From Primorskyibacter flagellatus (GTDB lineage: Bacteria; Pseudomonadota; Alphaproteobacteria; Rhodobacterales; Rhodobacteraceae): DNA of 64,000 nt. Position numbers and translations under genes: made by a program. Positions 19,879 to 28,622 of the stretch are shown piece by piece. Under the pieces are notes generated by a model. It searched no databases and had not been told where the DNA came from. It saw only the letters and a list, made by a program, of their open reading frames with translations. Numbering within the stretch: the stretch's first letter is position 1; each line of letters starts with the position of its first letter. The stretch is taken from NCBI RefSeq assembly GCF_014638275.1, contig NZ_BMFJ01000001.1, positions 2,530,338 to 2,594,337 on the forward strand, written 5' to 3'.

Positions 19879-20940
19879 ATGTACAAGCCGCTTCTCTCGG
19901 GCGCTGCGTTCCTGCTGCTCGGCACCTTTTCCGCGCTGGCTGCCCCGCCGAAAGTGATCACCGACATTCCCGCCGTGCATTCCCTTGTTGCACAGGTCAT
20001 GGCGGGTGCCGGGGCGCCGGAGCTGCTGTTGCCACCGGGGAGTTCGCCGCATGGGCACCAGCTGCGCCCTTCGGAAGCGGGCCTGCTGAGCCAAAGCGAG
20101 CTGCTCTTCTGGATCGGACCGGAACAGGCGCCATGGATCGAGAACGCGCTGCACGACATTGCACCCGATACGGAGTCCGTGCCGCTGCTTTCGGTCCCGG
20201 GCACGCGTTTGCGGACCGGCGGCCATCATCATGACGACTCCGCGCCGGGATCTGCCCCCCGGGACGGGCATGGCACCGACGAAACCGAGGGTACCCATGA
20301 TGACGACGACGCGCACGGCCACAGTCACGGAGGTGACCACGCTCAGGGCCAAGCAAACGACCACGCCGGAGAGGCCGGAGGGATGCGGGATGAGGACCAC
20401 ACGGCCGGCGACGGGCATGTGCACGAGGGGATCGACACCCACGCCTGGCTCGACCCGGACAATGCGCGGATCTGGTTGCCCATAATCGCTCAACACCTCT
20501 CGGCAGCTGACCCGGAGAACAGCGCGCTTTATGAGGCAAACTCCAAGGCTGCAATACAACGGGTGGCGGCGCTGACTGACCGTATCGCGGGAACCCTGGA
20601 CGGGCTGGACGGCGGCTACATCGTGTTTCACGACGCCTATGGCTATTTCACAGACCGGTTCGGCCTGCCTCCTGCAGGTGCGATTTCAGGCGGCGATGCG
20701 GCCCCTCCCGGTGCGCGGCGGCTGGCGGAGTTGCAGCAGAGCGCCCGTGACAACGACGTGCGTTGCCTGTTCACCGAACCGCAGTTCGACGGGCGCATTT
20801 CGGGACGTCTGGCAGAGGCGCTTGGCTTGAAAATTGCGGTGCTGGACCCGGTCGGCGCGACGCTGCCCCCGGGGCCCGACCTTTACGAAGGGTTGCTTAC
20901 GGGCATCGCGGACAGCCTGCGAACCTGCCTCACCGACTAG
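19879..20940 (+). CDS. znuA: Zinc ABC transporter substrate-binding protein
   Basis: Periplasmic zinc-binding protein of 353 aa with a Sec signal peptide ending ALAAPP. Cluster A-I family features: the first ligand His in PPGSSPHGHQLRPSE, a long His/Asp-rich loop (about residues 115-180) typical of ZnuA, a further ligand His in GIDTHAWLDPDNA, and the FHDAYGYF motif carrying another His. It delivers Zn2+ to ZnuB. The gene is transcribed alone, divergently from zur-znuC-znuB, and ends 2 bp before the convergent glycerate kinase stop. Confidence 0.95.
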   Translation: MYKPLLSGAAFLLLGTFSALAAPPKVITDIPAVHSLVAQVMAGAGAPELLLPPGSSPHGHQLRPSEAGLLSQSELLFWIGPEQAPWIENALHDIAPDTESVPLLSVPGTRLRTGGHHHDDSAPGSAPRDGHGTDETEGTHDDDDAHGHSHGGDHAQGQANDHAGEAGGMRDEDHTAGDGHVHEGIDTHAWLDPDNARIWLPIIAQHLSAADPENSALYEANSKAAIQRVAALTDRIAGTLDGLDGGYIVFHDAYGYFTDRFGLPPAGAISGGDAAPPGARRLAELQQSARDNDVRCLFTEPQFDGRISGRLAEALGLKIAVLDPVGATLPPGPDLYEGLLTGIADSLRTCLTD

Positions 20941-20942
20941 GG

Positions 20943-22205
20943 TCAGCGGATCAGTATCGCCCTGAAATCGTTGACATTCGTGCCAGTAGGTCCGGGCACG
21001 AACAGCGCATCGCAGGCGTCGAAGGCGCCCCAGGCGTCATTGGTGGCCAGCGCCTCTGCCGGGTCGACACCGGCGGCCCGGATGGCCGCGCATGTATCGC
21101 CGTCGGCAAAGGCACCGGCGTTGTCCTCACTGCCGTCGATTCCGTCCGTATCGGCCGCCAGCGCCGCGATCCCGGCAACGCCTTCCGTGGCAAGAGCGAA
21201 CGCGAGGAGAAATTCGCTATTGCGGCCACCTCGTCCCTTCTGACGCAGGGTGACGGTGGTCTCGCCGCCCGACAGCAGCAGGCAGGGGCGTTGGAAGGGG
21301 CGGTTGTTCCGGGCAATTTCCCGCGCAATGGCGGCATGGGCGCGGGCGATGTCGCGGGCCTCGCCTTCCATCGAATCGGAGAGGATGTGAGTCGGCACGC
21401 CACGCGCGGCGGACAGCGCGGCCGCGGCCTCGAGAGAGCGGGCGGCGGAGGCAATGACGTGCACCTCGTTGCGGGAAAAGGCCGGATCGTCGGGCGCGGG
21501 CGCGTCCTCGACTGCGGTGGATAGATACCGCGTTATGCTCTCCGGCAGGGTGATATTCCAGGCTCGGATCGCGGCGCGGGCGGTGTCGCGGGTTGCCGGG
21601 CCGGGCACGGTCGGGCCGGAGGCGACCTCTGCCGGGTCATCACCGGGAACGTCCGACACCACGAGCGTAACGACGCGGGCCGGGGCGGCGGCAAGCGCCA
21701 GACGGCCGCCCTTGACCCGGCTCACCTGCTTGCGGATTGCGTTCATCGCCCCGATCGGCGCGCCGGAGACCAGAAGCGACTCGTTCAGCGCCTGTTCGTC
21801 GGCCAGTGTCAGACCCTCGGGCGGGGCGGCCAGCAGGGCGGAGCCGCCGCCGGTGATGAGCGCCACGACAAGGTCGTCTTCCGTCAGGCCCTCCAGCGCG
21901 GCGAAGACCTCGCGCGTGGCGGCTTGTCCGGCGGCGTCGGGGACGGGATGCGCGGCCTCGATTACCCTGAGGTGCTGGCAGGGCGCGGCGTAACCGTAAC
22001 GGGTGACAATCACGCCCGACAGGGGACTTGGCCAGAGCGTCTCGAAAGCGCGGGCAAGCTGCGCGGCGCCCTTTCCCGCACCGATCACCACGGTGCGGCC
22101 CTTCGGCGGGTCCGGCAGGTGGCCGGCCAGCGCACGGGCCGGATCTGCGGCGGCGACGGCGGCGTCGAAGAGGTCGGTCAGGAAGGATTTGTCCTCGGGC
22201 GTCAT
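20943..22205 (-). CDS. Glycerate 2-kinase (DUF4147/MOFRL family)
   Basis: Protein of 420 aa in the GckA/TtuD family. The N-terminal DUF4147 domain has VVIGAGKGAAQLARA and the nucleotide-binding ITGGGSALLAAP; the C-terminal MOFRL domain has LLSGGETTVTLR, GGRNSEFLLA and AADTDGIDG. It phosphorylates D-glycerate to 2-phosphoglycerate in the serine-cycle or glycolate-type pathway; older databases call some members hydroxypyruvate reductase. The reading frame stays open upstream for a long way, but the family N-terminus fits ATG 22205 exactly. The gene is divergent from the aminotransferase, which suggests linked amino-acid carbon use (inference). Confidence 0.88.
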   Translation of the reverse strand: MTPEDKSFLTDLFDAAVAAADPARALAGHLPDPPKGRTVVIGAGKGAAQLARAFETLWPSPLSGVIVTRYGYAAPCQHLRVIEAAHPVPDAAGQAATREVFAALEGLTEDDLVVALITGGGSALLAAPPEGLTLADEQALNESLLVSGAPIGAMNAIRKQVSRVKGGRLALAAAPARVVTLVVSDVPGDDPAEVASGPTVPGPATRDTARAAIRAWNITLPESITRYLSTAVEDAPAPDDPAFSRNEVHVIASAARSLEAAAALSAARGVPTHILSDSMEGEARDIARAHAAIAREIARNNRPFQRPCLLLSGGETTVTLRQKGRGGRNSEFLLAFALATEGVAGIAALAADTDGIDGSEDNAGAFADGDTCAAIRAAGVDPAEALATNDAWGAFDACDALFVPGPTGTNVNDFRAILIR

Positions 22206-22325
22206 GTGGATAGCGTAGTGGACCGGGTGTTGCGCGCAAGGGGCTTCGAACCGGCTTCCGCCCGGATTGCCAAGGCTCCTGCGCAGGCGTAACCTCCGCC
22301 CGACCCCAGCCATCAGGAGCCCGCC

Positions 22326-23714
22326 ATGGACGACGCATTCCGCGACAACGACATCTCCCGCATCGTCGAGGCCGACAAGGCGCATGTCTGGCACCACCTG
22401 ATTCAGCACAAGCCTTTCGAAACGGGCGAGCCGCGCATCATCACCGAGGGCAAGGGCATCCACGTCTGGGACCAGAAGGGTACGCGCCTTCTGGATGCCG
22501 TGTCCGGCGGGGTCTGGACCGTCAACGTCGGCTACGGGCGGGAAAGCATCGCCAACGCGGTGCGGGACCAGCTGATAAAGCTCAACTATTTTGCCGGGGC
22601 GGCGGGCACGATCCCAGGCGCGGTCTTTGCCGAGAAGCTGATCGACAAGATGCCGGGGCTGACGCGGGTCTACTACTGCAACTCCGGTTCCGAGGCGAAC
22701 GAGAAGGCCTTCAAGATGATCCGCCAGATCGCGCACAAGCGCTATGGCGGGAAGAAGACCAAGATCCTTTACCGCGACCGCGACTACCACGGCACCACGA
22801 TCGGCGCGCTTTCGGCCGGCGGTCAGGATCAGCGCAACGCGCAATACGGTCCTTTTGCGCCGGATTTCGTGCGCGTGCCGCATTGCCTTGAATATCGTGC
22901 AGGCGATCAGGGCGCGCCGGTGGAGAATTATGGCGAATGGGCCGCCGACCAGATCGAACAGGTGATCCTCGCCGAGGGGCCGGAGACGGTCGGCGGGCTG
23001 TGCCTGGAACCGATCACCGCGGGCGGCGGCGTCATCACCCCGCCCGAAGGCTACTGGCCGCGCGTGCAGGAGATCTGCCGCAAGTACGACGTGCTGCTGC
23101 ATATCGACGAGGTTGTCTGCGGAGTCGGGCGCACAGGCGAATGGTTCGGCTACCAGCACTACGGAATCGAGCCGGACTTCGTCACCATGGCGAAGGGCGT
23201 CGCATCGGGCTACGCGGCGATTGCCTGCTGTGTGACGACCGAGCGGGTGTTCGACATGTTCAAGGACAATGCCGACGATCCGATGAACTACTTCCGCGAC
23301 ATCTCCACCTTCGGCGGCTGCACCGCCGGTCCGGCCGCGGCGATCGAGAACATGCGCATCATCGAAGACGAGGGTCTCCTCGCCAACACCAATGCCATGG
23401 GCGAACGCCTGCTGGCGAATTTCGAGGCGCTGGCCGAAAAGCACAGGGTCATCGGACAGGTCCGCGGCAAGGGGCTGTTCGCGGGAATCGAACTGGTCGC
23501 GGACCGTGCGACACGCGAACCGGCGGATGAAAAGCAATGCGCGAGGATTGTCGCGGAATGTGCGGCGCGCAATGTGATCATCGGGGTCACCAACCGCTCC
23601 GTCCCCGGCTACAACAACACCCTGACCTTCAGCCCGGCGCTGATCGTGACCGAGGCCCAGATCGACGAGATTTCGGCCGCGGTGGACCATTCACTGACGG
23701 CGGTCTTCGGCTAG
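22326..23714 (+). CDS. tpa: Class III aminotransferase, taurine:pyruvate aminotransferase type
   Basis: PLP enzyme of 462 aa. The sequence closely follows taurine:pyruvate aminotransferase as I recall it from Paracoccus (IWHHL-like start, DAVSGGVWTVNVGYGRE, YHGTTIGALSAGGQD, IDEVVCGVGRTGEW). The PLP lysine is in TMAKGVASGYA. Tpa converts taurine and pyruvate to sulfoacetaldehyde and alanine. The usual neighbours (xsc, tauABC, tauR) are not seen here, so another omega-amino donor is possible. A GCC-AGGAGC-like ribosome-binding stretch precedes the ATG. The C-terminus faces the HIT gene across a strong hairpin. Confidence 0.78.
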   Translation: MDDAFRDNDISRIVEADKAHVWHHLIQHKPFETGEPRIITEGKGIHVWDQKGTRLLDAVSGGVWTVNVGYGRESIANAVRDQLIKLNYFAGAAGTIPGAVFAEKLIDKMPGLTRVYYCNSGSEANEKAFKMIRQIAHKRYGGKKTKILYRDRDYHGTTIGALSAGGQDQRNAQYGPFAPDFVRVPHCLEYRAGDQGAPVENYGEWAADQIEQVILAEGPETVGGLCLEPITAGGGVITPPEGYWPRVQEICRKYDVLLHIDEVVCGVGRTGEWFGYQHYGIEPDFVTMAKGVASGYAAIACCVTTERVFDMFKDNADDPMNYFRDISTFGGCTAGPAAAIENMRIIEDEGLLANTNAMGERLLANFEALAEKHRVIGQVRGKGLFAGIELVADRATREPADEKQCARIVAECAARNVIIGVTNRSVPGYNNTLTFSPALIVTEAQIDEISAAVDHSLTAVFG

Positions 23715-23775
23715 AACCGCGGCACCTCTTTGGTCTGACAAATATCCATGGGGGCGATCCGTCCGCAGAACGGGT

Positions 23776-23800
23776 CGCAGGGGGCAAGCAGCCCCCTGCG
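23776..23800. terminator. Hairpin between convergent tpa and HIT genes
   Basis: Perfect 10-bp stem CGCAGGGGGC / GCCCCCTGCG with a 5-nt loop, placed between two convergent stops. No T-run follows, so it may be a bidirectional or Rho-assisted terminator. A degenerate copy of the GGATATTT repeat (caaatatccatggggg) lies just upstream at about 23739. Confidence 0.6.
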
Positions 23801-23818
23801 CTCTTCAACCGATCGCTG

Positions 23819-24199
23819 TCAGTCGGCCTTGGCCAGCATCCGGCCCAGAACACGCCCGCCAAGGATATGCAGGTGAAAATGCGGCACCTCCTGCACCCCG
23901 TGCGCGCCGGAGTTGGAGATGAACCGCGCCCCCGGCCCGCTGTCAGAAGTCATGCCGGCGTCCGCACAGATCTTCGCCACAGCCCGGTGGAAATCGACAA
24001 TCTCGGCCTCCGAGGCCTCTGCCGCGAAGTGATCGTAAGTCACGTAGGGCCCCTTGGGGATCACCAGCACATGCACGGGGGCCTGCGGGCGGATGTCATC
24101 GAACGCGAGCGTGTGTTCGGTTTCAAGAACGGTCTTGTTGGGGATTTCACCCCGCAGGATCTTCGCGAATATGTTCTGGTCGTCATAGGCATAGGCCAT
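23819..24199 (-). CDS. HIT family nucleotide hydrolase
   Basis: Protein of 126 aa, the usual size for HinT-like proteins. The N-terminal NIFAKILRGEIP and the catalytic triad motif HFHLHILGG (His-phi-His-phi-His) are both clear. Family members hydrolyse purine nucleoside phosphoramidates or AMP-lysine; the cellular role is usually minor or unclear. It starts 8 nt after the end of the upstream glycosyltransferase gene on the same strand, so the two are probably cotranscribed. Confidence 0.92.
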   Translation of the reverse strand: MAYAYDDQNIFAKILRGEIPNKTVLETEHTLAFDDIRPQAPVHVLVIPKGPYVTYDHFAAEASEAEIVDFHRAVAKICADAGMTSDSGPGARFISNSGAHGVQEVPHFHLHILGGRVLGRMLAKAD

Positions 24200-24207
24200 C
24201 GGAAACC

Positions 24208-25785
24208 TCAGTCGTCAAAAAGGTGGGGCAGTTGCGCCAATTGATGCGCGACCTCCGGGGAAACCGCAAGGAACTGCTCCAGCGCGCGGGCGTTCTGTTC
24301 GGTGGTCGCCGACTGGCGGATGCGGGTATAGTTGGCGAAGCCGGCGTCGCGGATGCGGTCGGCCTCCATGGTGATCGCGTTGCGCACCGTGGGGATCAGC
24401 CGGTCCAGCGCCTCCTCCGGCGTGCGTTCCGAGGCCAGCCCGATACGGCGCGCATGGCCTGCCAGATAGGCTTCGTCCAGATCGCAGTCGATGTGCAGCA
24501 GCGTGGTGACCGCGCGGTCGGAACAGAAATCCTGAAGCAGGTCGAGACTGCCCGGATCGAGGCAGATCACCATCCGGCTGGTGCGAAAATATTCGAACAG
24601 CATTCGCATGAGTGACCGCCGGTGCCGCGTCCGCTTGGACAGCGACGACTGGATGCCGCCCAGTTCGGGCAGCGGCGTCTCTTCCTCGTGAAACAGGTAT
24701 TCGACCGCCGGAATCCCTGTCTTTTCGCGGATCGCAGCAACCAGCCGCTTGGCGATGTGCCACTTCTTGCAGATCACGATCAGCAGTTCCCGATCGCGCC
24801 CGAGGCTCGCCTCGTTTTCCCAGAACCGGGGGGCAAAGCGGTGGCCGATGCGTCCGCGCCCGGTCAGGAAGGCGAAGAGCGAACGGCCCTCGTTGGAAAT
24901 GGCGAATTCCGCCGTATCGTCGTTGTAAAGATGGCCGAGCCGGTCCTTGAGCGTCTCCGCCTCCGGGCTGACCTTGCGGGCAAAGAGAAAGTCCTGGCCA
25001 AGAAGCAGGTCATAGTGATCGTCGTAGAAGGTGACCGGCATGCCGTAGTCGGTGAACATCAGGAAGGTCGGGGTGCGCGAGCGGATCTCGCTGTCGGGCA
25101 CGAGGTGGCGCACCAGCGTCTGGAAGAAGGTCTCGTCCGGGATCCAGGTGGTCGAGAAGAAACGGAGCACGTCACGGCGCGCGGCGACGAATTCCATGAC
25201 CGCCTCCACCGTGCGGCGGCGCAGGCACCACCACTGGCTGCCGATCTGAACCTGGATGTCGGCCGGGATCGCACGTTCCAGGCCAAGGCGACGCTGCCAT
25301 TCCATGCTCTGATAGAACAGCCACTTGGTCTTTCGCTCGTTGAAGATGTGGCGATAGATCAGCCGCTCTTCCTTGATGCCGGTCTTGATCCAGTCGCTGT
25401 GGAAGAAGTCGAAGCTCTCGATATAATCGACCTCCTCGCGGTCGAGGAAGGCATGGGCAAAGCGCGCGGATTTGATCGGCACACAGTCCCCCGACAGCAT
25501 GTAGAGATGCGTGGCGCGCGGAAACGCCTCGAGCGCCGCAGAGATCGCCTGAAGCGTGGCATCGACAAGAGACCATTCGCCCCAGCCACAGCGGACGCGG
25601 CGTCGGGCAAAGGTGACGTTGGGATTGTCGGCCAGCCCGTTGCGGATGATCCGGTAGGAGTCCGCACTGGCCGAGCCATCGAAGTGGATCGCCATGCAAT
25701 CGCCCGCCGCGGTCAGGCGGTTGGCCTGGGCGATGATCGCGTCGGGATCCTTGTGACACAGAAGTATGTATGCGATCGTCGCCAT
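24208..25785 (-). CDS. GT14-like (core-2/I-branching) glycosyltransferase
   Basis: Protein of 525 aa. The N-terminal half resembles core-2/I-branching beta-1,6-N-acetylglucosaminyltransferases: AYILLCHKDPD at the start, HLYMLSGDCVPIKS, and WWCLRRRTVEAV, which is typical of the family. The C-terminal half (about 300-525) is a separate domain that I recognise only as the DUF5927/5928-type extension found with such enzymes in Rhodobacteraceae. No signal peptide or membrane span is visible. I chose ATG 25785, six codons inside the longest frame, because the Rossmann strand begins there. It is divergent from a sulfotransferase gene, which suggests a shared role in decorating a surface glycan. Confidence 0.75.
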   Translation of the reverse strand: MATIAYILLCHKDPDAIIAQANRLTAAGDCMAIHFDGSASADSYRIIRNGLADNPNVTFARRRVRCGWGEWSLVDATLQAISAALEAFPRATHLYMLSGDCVPIKSARFAHAFLDREEVDYIESFDFFHSDWIKTGIKEERLIYRHIFNERKTKWLFYQSMEWQRRLGLERAIPADIQVQIGSQWWCLRRRTVEAVMEFVAARRDVLRFFSTTWIPDETFFQTLVRHLVPDSEIRSRTPTFLMFTDYGMPVTFYDDHYDLLLGQDFLFARKVSPEAETLKDRLGHLYNDDTAEFAISNEGRSLFAFLTGRGRIGHRFAPRFWENEASLGRDRELLIVICKKWHIAKRLVAAIREKTGIPAVEYLFHEEETPLPELGGIQSSLSKRTRHRRSLMRMLFEYFRTSRMVICLDPGSLDLLQDFCSDRAVTTLLHIDCDLDEAYLAGHARRIGLASERTPEEALDRLIPTVRNAITMEADRIRDAGFANYTRIRQSATTEQNARALEQFLAVSPEVAHQLAQLPHLFDD

Positions 25786-25930
25786 TTCAGGAACAATAAC
25801 CAAAACTTAGGCTGCTTTGTCGATAGCCGTGCTTAGCAAGACACGTTGCTAAATCATCTATTTTTTGTTTTCTGTACCGCATAATGTAGGGGGACGGGCA
25901 AACCTGCCCCGATTTAGGAGGCTTGAGCAG

Positions 25931-26749
25931 ATGGGTTTTCCCGGCGTCTGGATGACCGAAAGTGAAAGCGTGGTCTACCGCGTCGTTCCCAAATGCGCCT
26001 GTTCGACCATCGGCCAGATCATGTTCTATTCCGATCATGGCCGCTTTTACGACGGGGACATCCACGATTCCACCGAGGGTCTGCACAAATGGGCGCAGGA
26101 CCACAGCCAGCCGGTGATCGAGGCGAACGTTTCCGCACATCGCAGCTACGCCTTCACCTGCGTGCGCAATCCCTACACCCGCATCCTGTCGTCCTTCTTC
26201 GACAAGATCTGCGGCATCCAGCGCAACGGCAACCGGTATCGCGGCAACCTCGTCCCCCTTCTGGTGCAGAAATACGGGATTGAGGTCGGCGGCGACGACG
26301 GCAAGCAGGAGTTCGACCAGATCAAGAGCTTCCGCCGCTTCCTGCTGTTCGCCCGCGACACCATCCGCTGGCGCCGCCCGATGGAGCCGGACATCCACTG
26401 GTCGGCCATGTCGGGCCATATCTCGACTTTCATCCACAACGGCGGGCGCTACGACCAGATCTTCTGGACAGAGGCGTTCAACGACGGGATGCAGCAGGTG
26501 CTCGACCATATCGACACGCCGCATCCGATCGTGCTGAACGACATCCCGCGCTTCAACGAAAGCGAAGGCCACGGACCCAAGCGGGCGCATCCGGTGGAGG
26601 ATTATTTCGACGATCTCTCGATGCATCTGGTTTACGAGATGTACAAGCGCGACTTCGACCTGTTCAAATACGATTTCCATAATCCCGCCAACAAGATGCC
26701 GATCGGTGAGATCGACCTCGACGAGGTTCACGCCAAGCTCGGCGAATAA
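25931..26749 (+). CDS. Sulfotransferase family protein
   Basis: Protein of 272 aa of the sulfotransferase 2 / HNK-1-like family (Pfam Sulfotransfer_2). The 5'-phosphosulfate loop is VVPKCACSTI and the 3'-phosphate-binding motif is CVRNPYTRILSSFFDK, so PAPS binding looks intact. ATG 25931 follows AGGAGG (25914-25919) and matches the start of the domain; a longer frame begins at 25865. Soluble with no signal peptide. The acceptor is unknown. The AT-rich 145-bp region shared with the divergent glycosyltransferase probably holds both promoters. Confidence 0.8.
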   Translation: MGFPGVWMTESESVVYRVVPKCACSTIGQIMFYSDHGRFYDGDIHDSTEGLHKWAQDHSQPVIEANVSAHRSYAFTCVRNPYTRILSSFFDKICGIQRNGNRYRGNLVPLLVQKYGIEVGGDDGKQEFDQIKSFRRFLLFARDTIRWRRPMEPDIHWSAMSGHISTFIHNGGRYDQIFWTEAFNDGMQQVLDHIDTPHPIVLNDIPRFNESEGHGPKRAHPVEDYFDDLSMHLVYEMYKRDFDLFKYDFHNPANKMPIGEIDLDEVHAKLGE

Positions 26750-26760
26750 CGCCCCGGCTT

Positions 26761-26838
26761 TCATCTTGCTGAAAATATCCTGGGGGTGCGGGGGCAAGGC
26801 CCCCGCTGCCTCCGGCGGGGATATCTGGGGCAAGATGA
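26761..26838. repeat. Compound hairpin between convergent genes (GGATATTT family)
   Basis: Outer arms are 26761-26780 (tcatcttgctgaaaatatcc) and 26819-26838 (ggatatctggggcaagatga); 15 of 20 positions pair. Inside is a perfect GCGGGGGC / GCCCCCGC stem (26788-26795, 26799-26806). The right arm with its flank (tgcctccggcggggatat) recurs at 51.38 kb. Probably a bidirectional terminator. Confidence 0.7.
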
Positions 26839-26841
26839 GGT

Positions 26842-27948
26842 CTAGCGCGGCAGCTTCGGCGAGGCCTTTTCAAGCTTCAGTTCCGCGTCCGAGAAGCGGA
26901 AAGGCGCGCGGACGCCCGGCACACCCTCGGGGTCGATGCGCATGTTCCGGGCGACGACCTGCGGGTCCTCGAAGACCTCGGCCATGTCGTTGATCGGGCC
27001 GGCGGGGATGCCCTGCGCCTCGCATTGCTCCAGCAGCGCGGCCTTGGTGAAGCGCAGGCAGGCCTCGGACAGGCGGCGGATCATTTCGGGCCGGTTGGCG
27101 ACGCGATCGGAGTTGATGAGGTAGTCCGGGTCGTCCTTCATTTCCGGCAGGCCAAGCACGTCGCAGAGGCGGCGGTATTGGGCATCGTTGCCGGTGGCGA
27201 TGATGATGTGGCCGTCCGCGACCTCGAACACCTGGTAGGGCGTGAGGTTGGGGTGCCAGTTGCCGGTGCGCACCGGCGGGGTGCCGGTGGAGAGGTAGTT
27301 CATCGCCTGGTTCGCGGTAACCGAGACCGCAGTGTCCAGCAGTGCCATGTCGATATGCTGGCCGCGTCCCGTCGTGGCGCGCTGGTGCAGCGCGGCGAGG
27401 ATCGCGGTGGCCGAATAGACGCCGGTGAAGAGGTCGGTGATGGCGACGCCGGCGCGCAGGGGTTCGCCATCGGGTTCGCCGGTCAGGGACATCAGGCCGG
27501 ACATGCCCTGGATGATATAGTCATAGCCCGCGCGATGCGCATAAGGACCCGTCTGGCCGAAGCCGGTGATGGAGCAGTAGATCAGGCGGGGGTTCACTGC
27601 TGCCAGGCTGGCGTAATCGAGGCCGTATTTCGTCAGGCCGCCGACCTTGAAATTCTCGATCAGGATGTCGGCGTCCCGGACGAGGTCGCGGACGATCTGC
27701 TGGCCTTCCGGTGTCCGGAAGTCCGCTGTTACGCAGGATTTGCCGCGGTTGCAGGAGTGGTAATAGGCGGCCGTGTGGTCGTCCTCGCGGTCGATGAAGG
27801 GGGGACCCCATTTGCGGGTATCGTCGCCTTCGGGGCTTTCGACCTTGATGACCTCCGCGCCGAGGTCGGACAAGGTCTGGCCGGCCCAGGGTCCGGCCAG
27901 GATACGGGCGAGTTCGACGACCTTCAGGCCGCCCAGGGGCGTGGCCAT
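26842..27948 (-). CDS. CaiB/BaiF family (class III) CoA-transferase
   Basis: Protein of 368 aa that moves CoA between carboxylic acids. The N-terminus GLKVVELARILAGPWAGQTLSDLGAEVIKVE is diagnostic, and the region around DILIENFKVGGLTKYGL contains the family's catalytic-site neighbourhood. Family members are usually 390-410 aa, so this one is slightly short at the C-terminus. Substrate unknown (candidates include succinate, oxalate, crotonobetaine). The start overlaps the upstream DsbA stop by one base (TGATG), implying coupled translation, although a functional link is not obvious. Confidence 0.88.
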   Translation of the reverse strand: MATPLGGLKVVELARILAGPWAGQTLSDLGAEVIKVESPEGDDTRKWGPPFIDREDDHTAAYYHSCNRGKSCVTADFRTPEGQQIVRDLVRDADILIENFKVGGLTKYGLDYASLAAVNPRLIYCSITGFGQTGPYAHRAGYDYIIQGMSGLMSLTGEPDGEPLRAGVAITDLFTGVYSATAILAALHQRATTGRGQHIDMALLDTAVSVTANQAMNYLSTGTPPVRTGNWHPNLTPYQVFEVADGHIIIATGNDAQYRRLCDVLGLPEMKDDPDYLINSDRVANRPEMIRRLSEACLRFTKAALLEQCEAQGIPAGPINDMAEVFEDPQVVARNMRIDPEGVPGVRAPFRFSDAELKLEKASPKLPR

Positions 27949-28610
27949 CAGCTCTCCAGTTTCTTGTCGAGAATGGCCTTGAGGTCGGCGTAGGACATGT
28001 TGGAGTGCTTCTCACCGTCGATCAGGATCGTCGGCGTGGCGGTGATGTCATCCGCCTTGGCGTTTTCCTGGAACCAGGCGACAAGCGCGCGGGCGTTTTC
28101 CTCGTCTGCGAGGCAGGCTTCCATCTGGTCGTTCTCAAGCCCTGCGATCCGACCCAGCTTGCGCAGGCGGTCGGCGATGCCCGCCGGGTCGCCGTCGCCG
28201 ATCCAGTCCTTCTGCTGGTCATAGAGCATGTCGGAGATACCGAAGAACCGCGTCGGTTCGCAGCGGGCTATCATCGCCCCCCAGAGCCCGAACTGGTCGA
28301 AATAGACGTCGCGGTAGATGAACTTCACCTTGCCGGTATCGATGTAGTCCGCCTTCAGGTCCTTGTAGACCGTCTTGTGGAAATTGGCGCAGTGCGGGCA
28401 GGTGAATGAGGCGTATTCCACGATCGTCACCTTGGCATCGTCACTGCCAAGCGTCATCTCGACGATGCCGGAGGTGTCCACGCCCTCGGCCGCGGCCGGG
28501 GTGATGTTGGCGATCGAAGTCTCTCCGGGGCGGCGGGTCGAATACCAGACACCGGCGGCAGCCAGGAGCGCCGCGGCTGTGCCGCTGGCGAGGAGGGTTC
28601 TGCGGTCCAT
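27948..28610 (-). CDS. DsbA-family thiol:disulfide oxidoreductase
   Basis: Protein of 220 aa with a DsbA/BdbD-like thioredoxin fold and active site FTCPHCANFH (CPHC). The N-terminus MDRRTLLASGTAAALLAAAG is a twin-Arg-like or Sec signal, which places it in the periplasm or attached to the membrane. A cis-Pro context is visible in ITATPTILIDG. It probably oxidises or isomerises disulfides in exported proteins. It follows the DUF721 gene by 12 nt, forming a DUF721-dsbA-CoA transferase operon. Similar dsbA-DUF721-mutY neighbourhoods are common in Rhodobacteraceae as far as I recall. Confidence 0.9.
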   Translation of the reverse strand: MDRRTLLASGTAAALLAAAGVWYSTRRPGETSIANITPAAAEGVDTSGIVEMTLGSDDAKVTIVEYASFTCPHCANFHKTVYKDLKADYIDTGKVKFIYRDVYFDQFGLWGAMIARCEPTRFFGISDMLYDQQKDWIGDGDPAGIADRLRKLGRIAGLENDQMEACLADEENARALVAWFQENAKADDITATPTILIDGEKHSNMSYADLKAILDKKLES

Positions 28611-28622
28611 GATCGGTCCTTC

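Noticed and set aside
20943..23690. A 915-codon frame that would fuse the glycerate kinase to an upstream protein
   Set aside because: The upstream part lies antisense to the aminotransferase gene and has no homology; the kinase N-terminus begins exactly at 22205.
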